Positions 24,826 through 33,595 of a stretch of 38,545 nucleotides of DNA are shown here, one piece after another. How positions within the stretch are numbered: the first letter of the stretch is position 1; each line of letters starts with the position of its first letter. The position numbers and the translations under genes are program-made. The notes under the pieces were generated by a model. It worked only from the letters and a program-made list of their open reading frames with translations. It was not told the origin of the DNA and searched no databases. The DNA is from Spirochaetia bacterium UBA5368. Lineage in GTDB: Bacteria > Spirochaetota > UBA4802 > UBA5368. The DNA is taken from NCBI GenBank assembly GCA_002407865.1, contig DHPI01000065.1, positions 223,969 through 262,513 on the forward strand. Direction: 5' to 3'.

Positions 24826-26121
24826 ATGAACACGTATGATTTTACAAAAGCCGGATTTGAAACAATAGCGCTGCACGCGGGACAGACCATTGACGAGACA
24901 TTCTCCCGTGGCGTACCGATTCATCGAACGAGTTCGTATTTATTCAAAAACACCGAACACGCCGCAAACCTGTTCGGATTAAAAGAGCTGGGAAATATCT
25001 ACACCCGCCTTACGAATCCCACCAATGACGTGCTCGAGAAGAGGATCGCGGCGCTGGAAGGCGGGGCGGCGGCGCTTGCCGTGGCGTCGGGTACGGCGGC
25101 AATCTATTATTCAATAATAAACCTTGCCGAGGCGGGTGATGAGATCGTCTCGGCAAACAACCTCTATGGCGGCACCTTCACCATGTTTCACGACATTCTG
25201 CCGAAATTCAATATCACGGCGAACTTCGTCGATCCGCGTGATCCGAAGAATTTCGAGCCCGCGATATGCGGAAAGACCAGGGCCGTTTTTATCGAGGCGA
25301 TCGGTAACCCGGCGCTCGACGTTGCCGATATCGAGGCAATCGCCGAAATCGCACACCGGCACGATCTGCCGCTCATCGTGGACGCCACGTTTGCGACACC
25401 GTACCTGCTGCGGCCGATCGAACACGACGCCGACATCGTAATTCATTCGCTGACAAAGTGGATCGGCGGGCACGGCACGGCAATCGGCGGCATTATGGTC
25501 GATTCGGGAAAATTCAACTGGAAGAACCCGAAGTTCCGGCTTTTCACCGAGCCGGAGCCAAGTTACCACGGGTTGCGGTACGCATACGATCTTGGCGACC
25601 TGAATCCCATCGCCTTCGCCCTCAGGATGCGAACAGTCCCCCTGAGAAATCTCGGCGCGGCGCTTTCACCCGACAACGCGTGGATGTTTTTGCAGGGACT
25701 TGAAACGCTGTCGCTTCGCATGGAGCGTCACTGCGAAAACGCACGCGCCGTAGCGGAGTATCTGCATTCGCATCCGAAAGTCAACTGGGTGCGCTATCCC
25801 GGACTGGCCGACGACCCAAGTCATTCCGTCGCAAAAAAATATTTTAAAACCGGCTTTGGCGGGATGGTCGTTTTCGGCATAAAGGGCGGCAAGGCCGAAG
25901 GTCAGCGGTTCATCGAAAACCTGAAGCTTTTTTCGCACCTGGCGAATGTGGGCGACGCGAAAAGCCTCGCGATTCATTCAGCAAGCACGACACATTCGCA
26001 GTTGTCAGATGACGCTCTAATGCAGGGCGGTATCACACCCGATCTGGTGCGCCTCTCAATCGGTATTGAAAATATCAACGATATCAAGGCCGACCTGGAA
26101 CAGGCCCTGGGCAGGATATGA
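24826..26121 (+). CDS. metY: O-acetylhomoserine sulfhydrylase
   Basis: A 431-residue PLP enzyme of the Cys/Met metabolism family, converting O-acetylhomoserine and sulfide to homocysteine. Motifs are FETIALHAGQ at the start, Tyr59 in NIYTRLTNPT, the loop ASGTAAIYY near 88, and PLP Lys211 in HSLTKWIGGHG. The long insert region with NWKNPKFRLFTEPEPSYHGL is characteristic of MetY rather than the shorter cystathionine enzymes, and the end VRLSIGIENINDIKADLEQAL is typical. I chose ATG 24826, with AAGGAG upstream, rather than an earlier in-frame start at 24763 inside cysK. It follows cysK by 15 bases. The pair gives the cell direct sulfhydrylation for both sulfur amino acids. Confidence 0.96.
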   Translation: MNTYDFTKAGFETIALHAGQTIDETFSRGVPIHRTSSYLFKNTEHAANLFGLKELGNIYTRLTNPTNDVLEKRIAALEGGAAALAVASGTAAIYYSIINLAEAGDEIVSANNLYGGTFTMFHDILPKFNITANFVDPRDPKNFEPAICGKTRAVFIEAIGNPALDVADIEAIAEIAHRHDLPLIVDATFATPYLLRPIEHDADIVIHSLTKWIGGHGTAIGGIMVDSGKFNWKNPKFRLFTEPEPSYHGLRYAYDLGDLNPIAFALRMRTVPLRNLGAALSPDNAWMFLQGLETLSLRMERHCENARAVAEYLHSHPKVNWVRYPGLADDPSHSVAKKYFKTGFGGMVVFGIKGGKAEGQRFIENLKLFSHLANVGDAKSLAIHSASTTHSQLSDDALMQGGITPDLVRLSIGIENINDIKADLEQALGRI

Positions 26122-26140
26122 TCGCGGTATCACGATGGCG

Positions 26141-26154
26141 CCGAATCGATTCGG
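26141..26154. repeat. 14-base palindrome CCGAATC-GATTCGG
   Basis: A perfect palindrome lies 20 bases after the metY stop and before the convergent hisG gene. It is not followed by a T tract, so it is not itself a terminator; it could be a binding site or an mRNA 3-prime stabilising fold. Confidence 0.3.
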
Positions 26155-26180
26155 AGGGCGGCGCTCATTCCCGTTTACTC

Positions 26181-26212
26181 ACACGCGCGGGGACGAGCGT
26201 GTTGTTGTCTTT
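26181..26212 (+). terminator. Possible terminator between metY and hisG
   Basis: ACACGC (26181-26186) pairs with GCGTGT (26197-26202) over a ten-base loop, followed by a T-rich run TTGTTGTCTTT. The stem is only six base pairs, so this is a modest call; it lies immediately before the hisG stop codon on the other strand. Confidence 0.35.
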
Positions 26213-26214
26213 CG

Positions 26215-27114
26215 CTATAAAAGTGCGTCCTTTTTGCCAACAACCTTGTTGAGGGGATATTCAATGATGCCATCAGCGCCGGCGCTGATCAGTTTGGGGA
26301 TGAGCTCCCGCACGACATCCTCGGCAATCACGGATTCGACAGAGAGCCAATCCGCATTGTAAAGCTCCGACACGGTCGGCGCAGTAAGGCTCGGAATTAT
26401 CTTCACAACCGATTCGATGTTCGCCTTTGGAACGTTCATCTTGATTCCTACAAGGTGCTCGGCGTTCAGCGCCCCATTGAGCAGCATGGCAATCTGCTGA
26501 ATCTTCTGCCGCTTCCATGGATCGTCAAGGCTCTTCTTGTTGGCGATAAGCTTTGTGTTGGTCTCCAGCAGCGTGTGGATGATCTTCAGACCGTGGGCGC
26601 GGATCGTCGATCCCGTTTCGGTCACCTCGACAATTGCATCGACCAGCCCTTCGACAACCTTCGCCTCGGTCGCGCCCCACGAAAATTCCACATTCACCGG
26701 AACGTTTCTTTCACGGAAATACTTCTTCGTAAAATTCACAAGTTCCGTTGAAATATTTTTTCCCGCGCAGTCTTCGACCGTCTTAATCGGAGAGTTGTCC
26801 GGAACCGCAAGCACCCATTTGGCCTTCTGTGTGCTGACCTTCGAATAGACAAGATCGGAAATGACTTCCACGTCAGAACCGTTTTCAAGTATCCAGTCGA
26901 GCCCGGTAAGCCCGACGTCAAGCACGCCGCTTTCCACATAGCGCGCCATCTCCTGTGCGCGGATAAGCGCACAGTACAAATCCTTATCGTTTATGGAAGG
27001 GAAATAATTTCTCGATGATACGGATATCCGCCATCCCGCCTTCTGAAACAGCTCGATCGTGGCTTTTTCAAGGCTCCCCTTTGGAACGCCGAGTTTCAGT
27101 TTATTGTCGCTCAT
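26215..27114 (-). CDS. hisG: ATP phosphoribosyltransferase, long form
   Basis: A 299-residue HisG, which condenses ATP with PRPP in the first step of histidine synthesis. The N-terminal part opens [14 protein letters not shown], and the lobe continues with [18 protein letters not shown] and the PRPP loop [18 protein letters not shown] near 161-178. About 80 further C-terminal residues ([15 protein letters not shown] onward) form the ACT-like regulatory domain of the long form, so no HisZ partner is needed and feedback inhibition by histidine is expected. ATG 27114 overlaps the stop of hisI as ATGA, so translation is coupled. Other his genes are not in the window; the pathway is dispersed. The stop lies just past the possible metY terminator. 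Confidence 0.95.
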   Translation of the reverse strand: MSDNKLKLGVPKGSLEKATIELFQKAGWRISVSSRNYFPSINDKDLYCALIRAQEMARYVESGVLDVGLTGLDWILENGSDVEVISDLVYSKVSTQKAKWVLAVPDNSPIKTVEDCAGKNISTELVNFTKKYFRERNVPVNVEFSWGATEAKVVEGLVDAIVEVTETGSTIRAHGLKIIHTLLETNTKLIANKKSLDDPWKRQKIQQIAMLLNGALNAEHLVGIKMNVPKANIESVVKIIPSLTAPTVSELYNADWLSVESVIAEDVVRELIPKLISAGADGIIEYPLNKVVGKKDALL

Positions 27115-27494
27115 TTGTTATCTCCATATACTTTTTCAGGGTCAAATACCTTCACGCCGTCTTCTTTCAGCGTATCGCCCTGAACGACGCGGTAAAAGCA
27201 GCTACGGAAGCCCGTATGGCACGCGGCCTCTCCGATCTGATTTATTTTGAAAAGCACACAATCGCTGTCGCAGTCAACGCGAATCTCCTTTACTTCCTGC
27301 ACATTGCCCGACGATTCACCCTTTTTCCACAATTTTCCGCGCGAGCGGCTCCAGTAATGGACCACACCGGTCTTCAATGTAAGCTCCCACGATTCCCGGT
27401 TAATGAACGCCATCATCAGCACTTCACCGGTTTTATAATCCTGAGCAATCGCGGGAATAAGCCCGCCCGTTTTCTCAAAATCCAGTTCAATCAT
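27111..27494 (-). CDS. hisI: Phosphoribosyl-AMP cyclohydrolase
   Basis: A 127-residue HisI that opens the purine ring of phosphoribosyl-AMP, the third step of histidine synthesis. The family signatures are all present: [20 protein letters not shown] near 47-66, DCDSDCVLF near 74 as the metal site, and CHTGFRSCF near 92. It is the single-function form without the HisE pyrophosphohydrolase domain that is fused in E. coli. AAGGA lies eight bases before ATG 27494. It overlaps hisG by four bases and is transcribed first. A gap of 191 bases separates it from the permease gene upstream on the same strand; a TATGAT box at 27524-27519 on minus might be its own promoter, without a good -35. Confidence 0.96.
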   Translation of the reverse strand: MIELDFEKTGGLIPAIAQDYKTGEVLMMAFINRESWELTLKTGVVHYWSRSRGKLWKKGESSGNVQEVKEIRVDCDSDCVLFKINQIGEAACHTGFRSCFYRVVQGDTLKEDGVKVFDPEKVYGDNK

Positions 27495-27685
27495 CTACAA
27501 AATCCTTCTCTCGATTTAATCATAAAAACCAACAGCCACCGTCATGAATAAGGCCTGCGTATACAATGACAAGAAAATTTTATTATTTCATGCACCGACA
27601 GTTCCAGCCAGCACGGTCATGGACATAGTATCACGAAATCCCCCGTCCGTCGAAAATTTCAATTCGTACAGCGCGAAGCGCCGCG

Positions 27686-29209
27686 TCACGCTGCATTTGT
27701 TTTTTTCGTGTAGACATGTACGCCAAGCACCACACATGCGAAAAGAACATAGCCTGCCGTAATGGGTCCGGCCGTGTTTATGCCCACCGCCGGCGAATGT
27801 ATAAACCCGAAAAACGAACATACGATGAGCGGCAACGTCCAGTAAAATGCCTTCAAAAACCGCTTTTCCACAAGATAGACGCCTACCGCCGTTAAAAACA
27901 TCGCCGTGAGCATCGGCCCTTCCGCAAAATAGATGATTCCCTTTAGCTGTGGAAGCGACTCGCAAATGACGGAATTGACGTCGCCAGACGGGCACAGCCC
28001 CCGTGCGCCGATAAACTGTTTCAACACCGATAACCCCCACGACGAAATTGCCGGCAGTAATCCAAGGGCAACCGCCGGGGCGTGCGCCGCAGGCGTGGCC
28101 TGAAAGGCCTGCGCAGTGATGACGATGCCAATCCACAGCAGAATGGGATAACCTGCCTCAAGCGGCACTATGCCGGCGATAACACCCATGAAGCCGGTAA
28201 AGCATATGAGCGACATTACCGTGCCGTTGATGATTGAATACCCGGCCCGGGCGCCAAGCGCCTTCCATCCCGGATGGCCGATGTACACGGTCGTGGGAAA
28301 CGGCGAGCCGAACAGTGAGCCCACAATAGTGCCGATACCGTTCATCGCCAGCGCAGGCATCGCAGGAAACTCGTCGCCTGCGGCGGCGGCCGATTCGATA
28401 TTCTGAAGCGTGCCGAAAAAGCTCAATATGCCCATCGGTATTGCAATTGCCAGATACGGCGTAATTTCTTTGAATCCCTGTATAATTTCAATTCCCGTAA
28501 ACGGAGGAATATACACCGCAACGGTCTCGGTTGATCTTATAAGTGCGTTTTTATCCATCGCCCCCATACTCCAGGCGATTATGCCACCCGCCAGCAGCGC
28601 ATAGAGCCCGGCCGGTATTTTGAAAGGAAGCTTTGCATGTGAAAAATATTCCACCAGTATAAACGCCAGCGGCACAAAAGCGATTATCGGCTTGTCCCAG
28701 AGGGGAAAGACATGATTGAGGGCGATAAACGCAATCGCAATGCCGGCAAGCGTAGACAGCAGCGCCGCACGCGGCGTAATACGCCTTATTGTATCCCCCA
28801 CGAACGCCCCGAGGCCTTCGAAAACGCCGCTCACAAAACACGCCGCTACGCCGACCTTCCATGCAAGGTATGCATCGTGTGTCTGCATATACACAGGCGC
28901 GATAATGAATCCAAAGTAGGCGAAGAGGCTCACCGTGTTGATGCCGTATGGCAACGCCGTGACATCGAGTCGTTGTTCCTTTACGGCGAGCTTTCGCGCC
29001 TGCCATGAATAAAAGATATTACCGGCCAGCACCGAAAGCGCGGTCCCCGGCAATATGCTTCCGAACACAAGCGCGGCAGGCATCCCGAGAGAAAGGCAGA
29101 GGCCTGTTATCAGCAGAAGATTCACAAGATTATCAATGAATATTCCGATAAAACCGTCTATATCCCCCCGCACAAAAAGGGGATAATGAAATGCCGCATC
29201 ATTCTTCAC
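27686..29209 (-). CDS. NCS2-family xanthine/uracil-type permease
   Basis: A 507-residue, very hydrophobic protein with roughly 12-14 membrane helices. It fits the nucleobase-cation symporter 2 (xanthine/uracil/vitamin C permease) superfamily, and seems nearer the AzgA-like branch in the helix 3 segment LDVTALPYGINTVSLFAYFGF. A later segment GSLFGSPFPTTVYIGHPGWKALGARAGYS also matches this group. The substrate is probably a purine or pyrimidine base but cannot be settled by eye. The start is GTG 29209, supported by GGGAGGA seven bases upstream; there is no better ATG. A -10 box TATAAT (minus, 29278-29273) may drive it. hisI-hisG follow on the same strand after 191 bases. Confidence 0.87.
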   Translation of the reverse strand: MKNDAAFHYPLFVRGDIDGFIGIFIDNLVNLLLITGLCLSLGMPAALVFGSILPGTALSVLAGNIFYSWQARKLAVKEQRLDVTALPYGINTVSLFAYFGFIIAPVYMQTHDAYLAWKVGVAACFVSGVFEGLGAFVGDTIRRITPRAALLSTLAGIAIAFIALNHVFPLWDKPIIAFVPLAFILVEYFSHAKLPFKIPAGLYALLAGGIIAWSMGAMDKNALIRSTETVAVYIPPFTGIEIIQGFKEITPYLAIAIPMGILSFFGTLQNIESAAAAGDEFPAMPALAMNGIGTIVGSLFGSPFPTTVYIGHPGWKALGARAGYSIINGTVMSLICFTGFMGVIAGIVPLEAGYPILLWIGIVITAQAFQATPAAHAPAVALGLLPAISSWGLSVLKQFIGARGLCPSGDVNSVICESLPQLKGIIYFAEGPMLTAMFLTAVGVYLVEKRFLKAFYWTLPLIVCSFFGFIHSPAVGINTAGPITAGYVLFACVVLGVHVYTKKTNAA

Positions 29210-29572
29210 GACGAAATCCTCCCTGGTGGTAGTGCTGCCTGTATGTGTATTCCAACAGACTTTCGCGGGTCAATTATAAAACGCATGCGCTCACCGCGTT
29301 GCCCCGTATACCGCAATGAAATACGGCAGGCGCATTCCGTCTATTTTACTTTTGCACCAAAAACTCCAAGGTTAACATTCTTATTTACATTGTTCTATGC
29401 ATAAAAATCTATTGACAAAACTATTTTCTAAATATGTGTCTAAAAATCCGGTTACGGTGGTTTTCAGTGTTATATTTACATTATCATGGATTAATGTTTT
29501 CCCGCACAATGCTGTCGTATATCCATTCCTCCGTAACAGAGGATATTCATTCGAATTAATGATGAGGTCGCT
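29210..29572. other. Divergent intergenic region, NCS2 permease and ileS
   Basis: This 363-base gap holds no gene I can support. On minus, TATAAT at 29278-29273 would give a permease transcript with a leader near 57 bases. On plus, an extended -10 lies at 29468-29476, and a TTGACA at 29412-29417 has only a poor -10 (TATGTG, 29433-29438). I looked for a T-box leader before ileS and found no terminator/antiterminator pair or T-box sequence. Confidence 0.5.
29468..29476 (+). promoter_or_regulatory. Extended -10 promoter of ileS-lspA
   Basis: TG-T-TATATT is an extended -10 box, nearly identical to that of the TPR lipoprotein gene (TG-T-TATACT). The start would be near 29483, about 90 bases before ATG 29573. 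Confidence 0.4.
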
Positions 29573-32332
29573 ATGGATTATTCTAAAACTGTCAATCTTC
29601 CTACAACAGATTTCCCCATGCGCGCAAATCTGCCGAAGCGCGAACCTGACATGCTCGCAGCATGGGATAAAGAAAAAATTTACGAAAAAATTCTCGCGAC
29701 GAGAAAGGGCGACAAGCTGTACATTCTCCATGACGGCCCGCCGTACGCGAACGGCAATATCCATCTCGGTCATGCGCTCAACAAAATACTGAAAGACATC
29801 ATTATAAAGCACAAAACCATGTTGGGCTTCAAATCGCCGTATGTACCCGGCTGGGACTGCCACGGCCTGCCGATCGAGCTGCAGGTGACGAAACAGCTTG
29901 GTGATAAAGCAAAGACCATGCCCAAGCACGAGATCCGTACGCTCTGCCGGGAGTACGCCACAAAGTATATTAAGGTGCAAATGGAAGAATTCAAGCGGCT
30001 GGGCGTTTTCGGCGATTACGAACATCCGTATCTCACAATGTCGCACAAATATGAAGCGAAAATCGTTGAGGTTTTCGGCCAGCTTTTCGAAAAGGGATTT
30101 ATCACCAAAGGAAAAAAACCGATTTTCTGGTGCCCAACCTGTGTCACGGCGCTGGCCGAGGCCGAGGTGGAATACGGCGATCATTCATCGCCCTCCATTT
30201 TCGTCAAATTCAAGGTCGATCCCGCATCTGCCGGCATCGAAGGCGTCGATAAAGACAATCTCTATGTCATCATATGGACCACAACGCCGTGGACGCTGCC
30301 GGCAAATCTCGGTGTCTGCTTCCATCCCGATTTCCCATACTCCGCGTACCGGTTCGGCAACGAGTGGTTTATTGTCGCCGACGGCCTCGTGGATTCCATG
30401 GCGCAGCTTGCCGGCCTGCAGAAGGGCGAGAGCGTTCCGGTCACAAAGGAAATGATCGAGAAGCTGAAAATATATCATCCCTTTATCCAGCGCGAATCCA
30501 AAGTGCTCTTTGGCAATTTCGTAACGCTTGATCAGGGATCCGGCGTCGTGCACATTGCCCCCGGCCATGGCATGGAAGACTACATTATCGGCCTGCAGAA
30601 CGGCCTCGATGTGTACTGTCCTGTCGACGATGAGGGAAAATTCACCGATGATTTCCCGGAAATGAAAGGGATTAACGTATTCGATGCGAATCCCATGGTT
30701 GTCGAGCTTCTGAAGAAAAAGGGTGTGCTCATTCACACCCACGCCATCGAACATTCGTATCCCCACTGCTGGCGCTGCAAACAGCCGCTCATCTTCAGGG
30801 CGACCGAGCAATGGTTTTTTCTCGTCGACCACAACAACCTCAGGGACACGGCGCTGAAAGCGACCGACGACACGAAATGGATTCCATCGTGGGGCGAACA
30901 GCGTTTCCGGGGCATGATTGAATCGCGGCCCGACTGGTGCCTCTCGCGGCAGCGGTCATGGGGCGTACCAATCCCGTCGTTTTATTGCAAAAAATGCAAA
31001 AAAAATCTCATGTCGGCCGACAGCATCCGGCATTTCGCGAAACTATCGCTCGAAAAAAGCATCGACGCATGGTATACGCTGGACATCAAAGACCTTATCC
31101 CCCAGGGTACAAAATGCGAATGCGGCGGCGACCAGTTCGAAAAGGAATACGATATTCTCGACGTATGGTTCGATTCGGGCGTGTCGCATTTTGTCGTACT
31201 CGACCTGTGGAAAGACCATCGCTGGCCGTCCGACCTCTATCTCGAAGGCAGCGATCAGCACCGCGGATGGTTTCAATCATCGCTGTGGCCGGCAATCGCG
31301 CTTCGCAACCACGCCCCTTACAACACGGTGCTGACGCACGGCTTTGTCCTCGACGAAAAGGGCAAGGCCATGAGCAAATCGATGGGCAACGTCATACCGC
31401 CGTCCGTTTTGATCGATAAATTCGGTGCGGACATTTTACGCCTGTGGGTGTCGTCGGAGGATTATCGCAGCGACGTGCGCATAGGCTTCGATATGATGAA
31501 CCAGATCGCCGATTCGTACCGGAAAATCCGCAACACGTTCAAGTTCATCATCGGCAACCTTTCCGATTTTACGCCCGACAAAAAGATGCCATACGACGAG
31601 CTGCTCGATATCGACAAATGGGTGCTTCACGAGCTGTACTCCCTTTCGAAACAGGTGATCTCCCATTATGAGAACTACGAATTCCACCTCGTCTACAGAA
31701 AGATAGTCAATTTCTGCGCGGTCGAGTTGTCATCGCTTTATTTCGATATTTCGAAAGATATCCTTTATGTCGAAGAGCGGGATTCCGCAAAACGGCGTTC
31801 CAACCAGACGACGTTACACGAGGTCTATGAAGCGCTTACGCGGCTGATCGCTCCCGTGCTGGCGTTTACCGCCGAAGAGGTGTGGCAATTCATGGGCAAT
31901 ACGGACTCGATACATACGCAGGCGTATTACAGGCTGGATGAGCGCTTCAACAACGACGACATTGCGGCGAAAATGGACCTGCTGATCGACATCAAGAAAG
32001 ATGTCCTCAAGGCGCTCGAAACGACACGGAAGGACAAAGTCATCGGCACGTCACTCGAAGCGGATATCGACCTCTTTGTAAAAAGCGAAACGACCCGGTC
32101 GATGCTCTCGGCAATGGGCGATGAAATGAAACGGTTCTTTCAGGTTTCAAACATACATCTGCTTTCGGAAAAAAAACCGGATATGGTTGCGTACGATAAC
32201 TCATCGATTCTGGTGAAAAAATCGAAGGGACAGAAATGCGTCCGCTGCTGGAATTTCTCCGAACAGATGGGAAGCAATCCCGAGCACCCGCAACTGTGCC
32301 CGCGCTGCACCGAAATAATAAAAAAGCTGTAA
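29573..32332 (+). CDS. ileS: Isoleucine--tRNA ligase
   Basis: A 919-residue class I aminoacyl-tRNA synthetase. The HIGH motif reads HLGH at 64-67 within PPYANGNIHLGHALNKILKD, and the KMSKS loop reads KAMSKS at 598-603. The editing domain inserts between them, with WTTTPWTLPANLGV near 225. A C-terminal zinc site is formed by QKCVRCW and LCPRC in the last 35 residues, as in the bacterial form of IleS. Length and all motifs are those of a complete, active enzyme. GAGG lies five bases before ATG 29573. lspA starts 37 bases after its stop; the ileS-lspA pair is also common in other bacteria. Confidence 0.97.
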   Translation: MDYSKTVNLPTTDFPMRANLPKREPDMLAAWDKEKIYEKILATRKGDKLYILHDGPPYANGNIHLGHALNKILKDIIIKHKTMLGFKSPYVPGWDCHGLPIELQVTKQLGDKAKTMPKHEIRTLCREYATKYIKVQMEEFKRLGVFGDYEHPYLTMSHKYEAKIVEVFGQLFEKGFITKGKKPIFWCPTCVTALAEAEVEYGDHSSPSIFVKFKVDPASAGIEGVDKDNLYVIIWTTTPWTLPANLGVCFHPDFPYSAYRFGNEWFIVADGLVDSMAQLAGLQKGESVPVTKEMIEKLKIYHPFIQRESKVLFGNFVTLDQGSGVVHIAPGHGMEDYIIGLQNGLDVYCPVDDEGKFTDDFPEMKGINVFDANPMVVELLKKKGVLIHTHAIEHSYPHCWRCKQPLIFRATEQWFFLVDHNNLRDTALKATDDTKWIPSWGEQRFRGMIESRPDWCLSRQRSWGVPIPSFYCKKCKKNLMSADSIRHFAKLSLEKSIDAWYTLDIKDLIPQGTKCECGGDQFEKEYDILDVWFDSGVSHFVVLDLWKDHRWPSDLYLEGSDQHRGWFQSSLWPAIALRNHAPYNTVLTHGFVLDEKGKAMSKSMGNVIPPSVLIDKFGADILRLWVSSEDYRSDVRIGFDMMNQIADSYRKIRNTFKFIIGNLSDFTPDKKMPYDELLDIDKWVLHELYSLSKQVISHYENYEFHLVYRKIVNFCAVELSSLYFDISKDILYVEERDSAKRRSNQTTLHEVYEALTRLIAPVLAFTAEEVWQFMGNTDSIHTQAYYRLDERFNNDDIAAKMDLLIDIKKDVLKALETTRKDKVIGTSLEADIDLFVKSETTRSMLSAMGDEMKRFFQVSNIHLLSEKKPDMVAYDNSSILVKKSKGQKCVRCWNFSEQMGSNPEHPQLCPRCTEIIKKL

Positions 32333-32369
32333 TAAAGGAGAATAACACCATACGGCAAGGAGCCCCACA

Positions 32370-32861
32370 ATGAAGAAACATGTAATCGCGACACTGCTGT
32401 TTGCCGTATCTCTGGCGGCCGACATCATCACAAAAGAGCTTGCCGTTGCGCATATCGGACTGCACGAGCGAATAGATATTATCGGCAGTTTCGTACAATT
32501 GACGCTGCTGTACAACAGGGGCGGCCTTTTCGGGATTATGCAGGGCCATCAGCTTTTTTTTCTCGTCGTCTCCTGCATTGTCCTTGTATTGCTTCTCGTC
32601 TATTACATATATGAGAAGGTGAAAACGGGGCTCTTCTGCAATTCTATGGCGCTTATAATGGCGGGGGCCGTGGGCAATATTCTTGACCGCCTGCTGGGGA
32701 AACCCGGGGTGGTCGATTTTATCTACATCGGCAGTGACGACGTGTTCCGCTGGCCCGCATTCAACATAGCGGATTCTGTCATCGTTATCGGCGCGGCCCT
32801 CTTGATGTTCTTCTATTACCAGGAAGAAAAAAAAGCCAGGGCACAGGATGCCGCTCAATAG
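32370..32861 (+). CDS. lspA: Lipoprotein signal peptidase (signal peptidase II)
   Basis: A 163-residue inner-membrane aspartic protease with four hydrophobic helices. It cuts the signal of prolipoproteins just before the lipidated cysteine. Conserved blocks are ADIITKELAV in helix 1, YNRGGLFGI at 48-56, AGAVGNILDRLLG at 98-110, VVDFI with catalytic Asp116, and WPAFNIADS with catalytic Asp135. All are intact. AAGGAG is seven bases before ATG 32370. It would mature the at least six lipoproteins encoded in this window. It is co-transcribed with ileS, and its last seven bases overlap the convergent lipoprotein gene, itself a substrate for this enzyme. Confidence 0.96.
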   Translation: MKKHVIATLLFAVSLAADIITKELAVAHIGLHERIDIIGSFVQLTLLYNRGGLFGIMQGHQLFFLVVSCIVLVLLLVYYIYEKVKTGLFCNSMALIMAGAVGNILDRLLGKPGVVDFIYIGSDDVFRWPAFNIADSVIVIGAALLMFFYYQEEKKARAQDAAQ

Positions 32862-33256
32862 GTATCGACAATTTCGATCGTGCCTTCCGCCACCTTCTTT
32901 TTTTCCTTTCCGAAAACGCGAACGCTGAACTTCCCTTCGTTATACAGAGGGATGTTCACGGTCGCGGACCGCGCGTCAGGGGAAACGGAAAGCTCCATGG
33001 TTTCTACACAATCCGACTGGTTTTTGCGCTCCTCAAAGACCTTCACTTCAAGCGTGTCGGTTTCAAAACGTTCCTTCGGCTGAATAAGTGCCGTCACATC
33101 GCCGGACGAAAAAACCTGACCGCACTGCATACCCTTTCCTTCGGACGAAACGCCCTCGCAGAACATGACGGTCGTATCAGCCTTGCATCCGGTGCATACA
33201 ACATATATGCCTATACACAGCAAAATATACAGAACGTCATGTCTGCTGTTTCTCAT
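32855..33256 (-). CDS. Small lipoprotein, unknown function
   Basis: A 133-residue lipoprotein. The N-terminus has charged residues, a hydrophobic run (YILLCIGIYVV) and lipobox CTGC, with the lipidated Cys near residue 24. The mature part is beta-rich with several cysteines (FCEGVSS, MQCGQV, SDCVET) that could form disulfides in the periplasm, and it ends in an Ig-like strand series SVRVFGKEKKKVAEGTIEIV. I do not recognise the family. AGGGTG lies a few bases before ATG 33256. The gene is 42 bases after xseB on the same strand and may share its transcript; its stop overlaps lspA by seven bases on the other strand. Confidence 0.75.
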   Translation of the reverse strand: MRNSRHDVLYILLCIGIYVVCTGCKADTTVMFCEGVSSEGKGMQCGQVFSSGDVTALIQPKERFETDTLEVKVFEERKNQSDCVETMELSVSPDARSATVNIPLYNEGKFSVRVFGKEKKKVAEGTIEIVDTY

Positions 33257-33298
33257 AGCACACCCTTATATAATAAATTTGAAATCCATTCCACGGCA

Positions 33299-33595
33299 TT
33301 ATAAAAGCGATCCCTGCAAATCCTCGTCATCATCAATCTCGCCGGTATCCGGTTTTACCTTCACATCCCTTTTACGCACGTCGCCGTCGCCGCCTTTCTG
33401 AAGAATCTCGATTTTTCTCTCCGCCTCCTCAAGCTTCTGATGGCAGAATTTCGCGAGTTTTATCCCCTTTTCAAATTCGGTGATTGCGTCTTCCAGGCCC
33501 AGACTTCCGTCTTCCAGCTTTTTTGCGATCTTCTCAAGATCATCCATGGCAGATTCAAAGCTCACTCTGCTCTTTTGTGTCGATTTTTTTTCCAA
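33299..33595 (-). CDS. xseB: Exodeoxyribonuclease VII small subunit
   Basis: A 98-residue protein with the family core SFESAMDDLEKIAKKLEDGSLGLEDAI and FEKGIKLAKFCHQKLEEAERKIEIL, two helices that bind the large subunit. The C-terminal 30 residues are an acidic, poorly conserved tail. Exonuclease VII degrades single-stranded DNA from both ends, and several small subunits coat each large subunit. The start is probably TTG 33595, six bases after GAGG (GAGGCGCCATTTG); the next candidate, a GTG before SFES, has a worse site. The gene overlaps the end of xseA by 41 bases, so synthesis of the two subunits is likely coupled. Confidence 0.93.
   Translation of the reverse strand: MEKKSTQKSRVSFESAMDDLEKIAKKLEDGSLGLEDAITEFEKGIKLAKFCHQKLEEAERKIEILQKGGDGDVRKRDVKVKPDTGEIDDDEDLQGSLL

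Noticed and set aside
29210..29572. T-box leader upstream of ileS
   Set aside because: No T-box sequence, specifier loop or terminator/antiterminator pair could be found.
29381..30184. Long minus-strand open frame opposite the start of ileS
   Set aside because: It is antisense to the conserved N-terminus of IleS, has no family likeness or ribosome site, and mirrors the codon pattern of the real gene.
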